Below the pieces are notes generated by a model. That model was not told the DNA's origin, made no database searches, and saw only the letters and a program-made list of their open reading frames with translations. The position numbers were made by a program, and so were the translations under genes. From the NCBI GenBank assembly GCA_002686195.1, contig NZAS01000183.1, forward strand, positions 1 through 8,868: a DNA stretch of 8,868 bases. The letters are read 5' to 3'. Source of the DNA: Candidatus Pacearchaeota archaeon. GTDB lineage: Archaea > Nanoarchaeota > Nanoarchaeia > Pacearchaeales > GW2011-AR1. Numbering within the stretch: the first letter of the stretch is position 1; each line of letters opens with the position of its first letter. Below are positions 6,569 through 8,868 of the stretch, in pieces.

Positions 6569-6576
6569 TATAAATT
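6569..6576 (+). promoter_or_regulatory. Second late-promoter-like box in the portal-scaffold gap
   Basis: TATAAATT (7 of 8 to the T4 late consensus, within TATATAAATT) lies in the only sizeable gap between the head genes, 16 bases before the start codon of the next gene. The transcript would start roughly at the ribosome binding site, which makes it less convincing than the box at 6510 unless the start is closer in. Confidence 0.25.
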
Positions 6577-6581
6577 GGAAT

Positions 6582-6586
6582 AAGGA
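6582..6586 (+). promoter_or_regulatory. Ribosome binding site for the scaffold-like gene
   Basis: AAGGA stands 6 bases before ATG 6593. It supports this start over the in-frame ATG at residue 5. Confidence 0.65.
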
Positions 6587-6592
6587 TTTACC

Positions 6593-8491
6593 ATGTTAAC
6601 AACAATGTTCGAAAATAGAAACAAGTATCTTAGCCAACTAATTAAGTTGGGTGATTGCTTGGGCCGTTCCCTCAGGGAAAATGTTGAGCTATTCTCCGTG
6701 GATAGTCTGAATTCTAATGTTACTTATGTAACGGAATCTGGTCAAGTAGTAAAGGGAGTTTACGAATTAGACGAGGATATTACACTAAATGATATTGAAA
6801 TTCTCCCTACTAAGACCTTTGAAGACGGAGACCGCTTTGATTCTCTAGTATCCGAAAAGGTTGCTTCCTTTATTGATCATTTGCATGTTAACGAGTACTC
6901 AGCAGCAAATACCAGCTTCTCGGATGTTTTAAACTTGTGGGAAGACAGGCTAAAATTAGATAGAGTAAAGGCTCAACTACAAGAAAAAACAGCTAAATTT
7001 AGTGGTAACATAGCAATCCTTGAAACTGATGAGTTTAAGAAGTTTATTGAAATATTTTCCCAAGTTCAATCCTTTCTTTCAGAAAATGCTAAGAAAATTA
7101 GCAAGGTTACCGAAGTAACAAACGGGTTTAAGCTTTCCAATACAATTTCACAGGCGTTTGATTTTCCAAAACTATCTTATGACGATTTAATGGAGAGTAG
7201 ATCTTACACCGTTCGTGGCGGGACTAATGATTCTATTTATGAAATTATTTGCCAACAAGAATTAGCTAAGAAGGAACTTTTAGAAGCAAAAAATAGGTTC
7301 GCATCAGCATGGGCAAATAATGAAAAAGTACGCACTCTGGCGGGGCTCCTTTATGAAAAAGAGGAAGTTATACAGACAGCGTTAGCAGAAGCTGTTTTAG
7401 AAGTCCCATACTTAGCCCTAGTTTCTAAGGGAGACTTAAAAGAAACACTTAGCAATTCCTTAAAGTTGGGGGGTAGCAAAAAGATTAGTGAACAAGATAT
7501 AGTAAAGTATGCTGCTAAACTATTCGAACTCAAGAAGCCTGTTAAGAAGGGTCTCCTAGCCGTACTAAATGAAAAGTATGGAATTAATATTCAAAATCTT
7601 CAAGATCCTCCATCTTTCAAAAGCTTGGCTAACACACAAGTTGTAATTTTTGAAACGCTTTCTCGACTAGCACCAAAGGCAAGTGTTATGAAGCAAGTAC
7701 TATCAGAAGTGGCTTCTATGTTGAAAAGTAAGTCTGGAGTTGAGTGCATTGATGTTAACACCTATTTGTATGAGTTATTCAGTGGTGCTGGTTACACAGA
7801 CATACTGTTATCTGAAGCTCGTATGGCATCTAACATTGATTTTGATAAGGTAGCCGATGATCTTGGCGAAATTGGGGATGTGCTACGGACAATCAAGCAG
7901 AATGTAGGAGATGAAGAGCAGTACGCTTCCGACGAGACTTTAGATCAAGAAGATGGTGAAGAGGACTTTGAGGGTGATGAGGAAGAATTTGGTGGGGACC
8001 AAGGTGATCTGGGCGACGATAATGATGATGCTGGTACACCTGATATGGCCCCAGAGGATGTTCCTCTTGAGGATGAAGTCCCCGAAGGTGAAGAAGAATT
8101 ACCTCCAGAGGAAGAGGAGGAAGAAGAAGAGATGGATGAGCCCGCCCCTAGAGAGGTAGAAACCTCATCGGAGGACCTAATGGCAAATATTAAGGATTTG
8201 GAAGGTCTTCTCGCTGACCTCTCCGCTGAATTAGGTGTAGGAGAAGAGGAGGCTGGTCTGGAACCCGAAGAGGGTGATGAGTTTGAAGGAGAGGAAGAGG
8301 AAGAAGGCTTCCCAGGCGAAGAGGAAGAGGAAGAAGACGAAGAAGATGATATGAGAGAAGAGGGCAAGGATATTCCTACAGCAGGAAAGCATTATTCAGT
8401 CAGAGGTGATGACGATGAAGAAGCGAAGAAGAAGAAGAAGCGAGACGAGTTGGCTAAAGATGTAGCATCAGACACGAAAAAAGGTAAGTAA
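6593..8491 (+). CDS. Putative prohead core / scaffold protein with acidic C-terminal region
   Basis: This 632-residue protein directly follows the portal, the place where T4-like phages carry prohead core and protease genes. Residues 1-440 are mixed and mostly helical in appearance, with charged segments around 115-170 and 220-260 that could form coiled coils. Residues 440-520 and 550-590 are extremely Glu/Asp-rich low-complexity sequence, split by an ordered helical island (525-548, LMANIKDLEGLLADLSAELG). The protein ends in a lysine-rich tail (K612-K616 and KKGK). Such acidic, helical proteins are typical of head-core proteins that are degraded before packaging. Two sites fit the T4 prohead protease rule (Leu/Ile-x-Glu before Ala/Gly): LAE-A at 264-267 and LSE-A at 406-409. 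No protease fold is visible here. I do not recognise a specific family, so the function rests on position and composition; an internal or injected virion protein is the main alternative. Confidence 0.6.
   Translation: MLTTMFENRNKYLSQLIKLGDCLGRSLRENVELFSVDSLNSNVTYVTESGQVVKGVYELDEDITLNDIEILPTKTFEDGDRFDSLVSEKVASFIDHLHVNEYSAANTSFSDVLNLWEDRLKLDRVKAQLQEKTAKFSGNIAILETDEFKKFIEIFSQVQSFLSENAKKISKVTEVTNGFKLSNTISQAFDFPKLSYDDLMESRSYTVRGGTNDSIYEIICQQELAKKELLEAKNRFASAWANNEKVRTLAGLLYEKEEVIQTALAEAVLEVPYLALVSKGDLKETLSNSLKLGGSKKISEQDIVKYAAKLFELKKPVKKGLLAVLNEKYGINIQNLQDPPSFKSLANTQVVIFETLSRLAPKASVMKQVLSEVASMLKSKSGVECIDVNTYLYELFSGAGYTDILLSEARMASNIDFDKVADDLGEIGDVLRTIKQNVGDEEQYASDETLDQEDGEEDFEGDEEEFGGDQGDLGDDNDDAGTPDMAPEDVPLEDEVPEGEEELPPEEEEEEEEMDEPAPREVETSSEDLMANIKDLEGLLADLSAELGVGEEEAGLEPEEGDEFEGEEEEEGFPGEEEEEEDEEDDMREEGKDIPTAGKHYSVRGDDDEEAKKKKKRDELAKDVASDTKKGK
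8107..8337 (+). repeat. Imperfect GAA/GAG purine repeats encoding poly-Glu
   Basis: Runs of pure purine on the forward strand at 8107-8132, 8285-8307 and 8318-8337 consist of irregular GAA/GAG codons for the Glu blocks of the scaffold-like protein. Synonymous mixing of GAA and GAG shows that they are not fresh single-unit microsatellite expansions. Confidence 0.7.
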
Positions 8492-8868
8492 TGCTCCCAT
8501 TTACGAAACGAGTCACAGTAAGTAATGCTTCCACAGCATTGATAATTTTACATGATAGTTCTGGGATTCCTTTTCCTGCTAATTATATTGAAGTGCACCC
8601 CGATGCGGAAACTGGTGGGGGACTCCCTGGCTTTGTCACTTTTAGCAGTCTACAGGCCGCTCCTTACACAAATACCCCTAATATACAAACTGACGCGGTT
8701 TCTGGTACAGTGGGGTTTGGATTTGCTCATAATGGAAGTAATGCTAAGCAAACTCCTGTGCCTATAATTATAGAGTTAGAAGAGGATCTCGTTACTGAAC
8801 TTCAAATCAAAAATCAAGATTCTTCAACCCATAAGTATGTTATAAATTATACTCGCAAACCATCAAGA
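8491..8868 (+). CDS. N-terminal part of an unrecognised virion-type protein (runs off right edge)
   Basis: The frame opens at ATG 8491 and stays open to the last base, giving 126 residues with no stop. The ATG overlaps the previous stop codon by one base (TAATG), and AAGG at 8481-8484 lies 6 bases upstream, so this is a coupled, well-supported start. The protein begins MLPFTKRVTVSNAS and is rich in Thr, Ser, Pro, Gly, Asn and short hydrophobic strands (ALIILHD, PVPIIIELEED, KYVINYTR), which suggests a beta-rich fold. There is no signal peptide. Given its position after portal and scaffold-like genes, a capsid decoration or other head protein is a reasonable guess, but no family is recognised. 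Confidence 0.78.
   Translation, partial: MLPFTKRVTVSNASTALIILHDSSGIPFPANYIEVHPDAETGGGLPGFVTFSSLQAAPYTNTPNIQTDAVSGTVGFGFAHNGSNAKQTPVPIIIELEEDLVTELQIKNQDSSTHKYVINYTRKPSR

Noticed and set aside
7945..8367. A 140-residue serine-rich reverse frame
   Set aside because: It is the mirror of the GAA/GAG tracts in the scaffold-like gene: TTC/CTC repeats read in this frame give Ser. The composition is an artefact and there is no ribosome binding site.
8552..8767. A 71-residue forward frame with a hydrophobic start
   Set aside because: It lies entirely within the better supported gene beginning at 8491, which has a TAATG junction, a ribosome binding site and an open frame to the window end.
8840..8847. 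TATAAATT near the right end
   Set aside because: It lies within coding sequence and the downstream gene is out of view, so a promoter call cannot be supported.

Overview
The window looks like part of the virion-assembly region of a tailed bacteriophage with a contractile-tail, T4-like head module. The main evidence is a gp17-type large terminase directly followed by a gp20-type portal protein, then a long, very acidic protein in the position of the prohead core (scaffold) genes. The DNA is moderately AT-rich, genes are packed with short gaps or overlaps, and there is no integrase, tRNA, CRISPR array or insertion sequence. The host cannot be named from these bases. The relatives appear distant from T4 itself: no small terminase, tail sheath or tail tube gene lies beside the terminase, and terminase and portal overlap.

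Layout. Bases 1-129 are the C-terminal end of an unrecognised forward gene. Bases 178-1077 hold a cysteine-rich forward protein of unknown function. Bases 1097-3151 are a reverse-strand block of three tightly coupled genes, read in the order glycosyltransferase-like protein (3151-2459), GMP reductase/IMP dehydrogenase family enzyme (2451-1423) and small DUF1360-like membrane protein (1441-1097). A 39-base divergent spacer separates this block from the forward packaging and head genes: terminase large subunit (3191-4738), portal (4723-6537), putative prohead core/scaffold protein (6593-8491) and the start of another gene (8491 onward) that runs off the right edge.

How they fit together. The portal forms the unique dodecameric vertex that initiates head assembly. 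The acidic protein probably helps build the inner core around which the shell assembles. The terminase docks on the portal and pumps and cuts DNA. The reverse-strand cassette has no obvious structural job. It looks like an accessory block combining purine nucleotide metabolism, glycosyl transfer and a host-membrane protein, and it is the most unusual part of the window. There is no gene-free stretch longer than about 55 bases.
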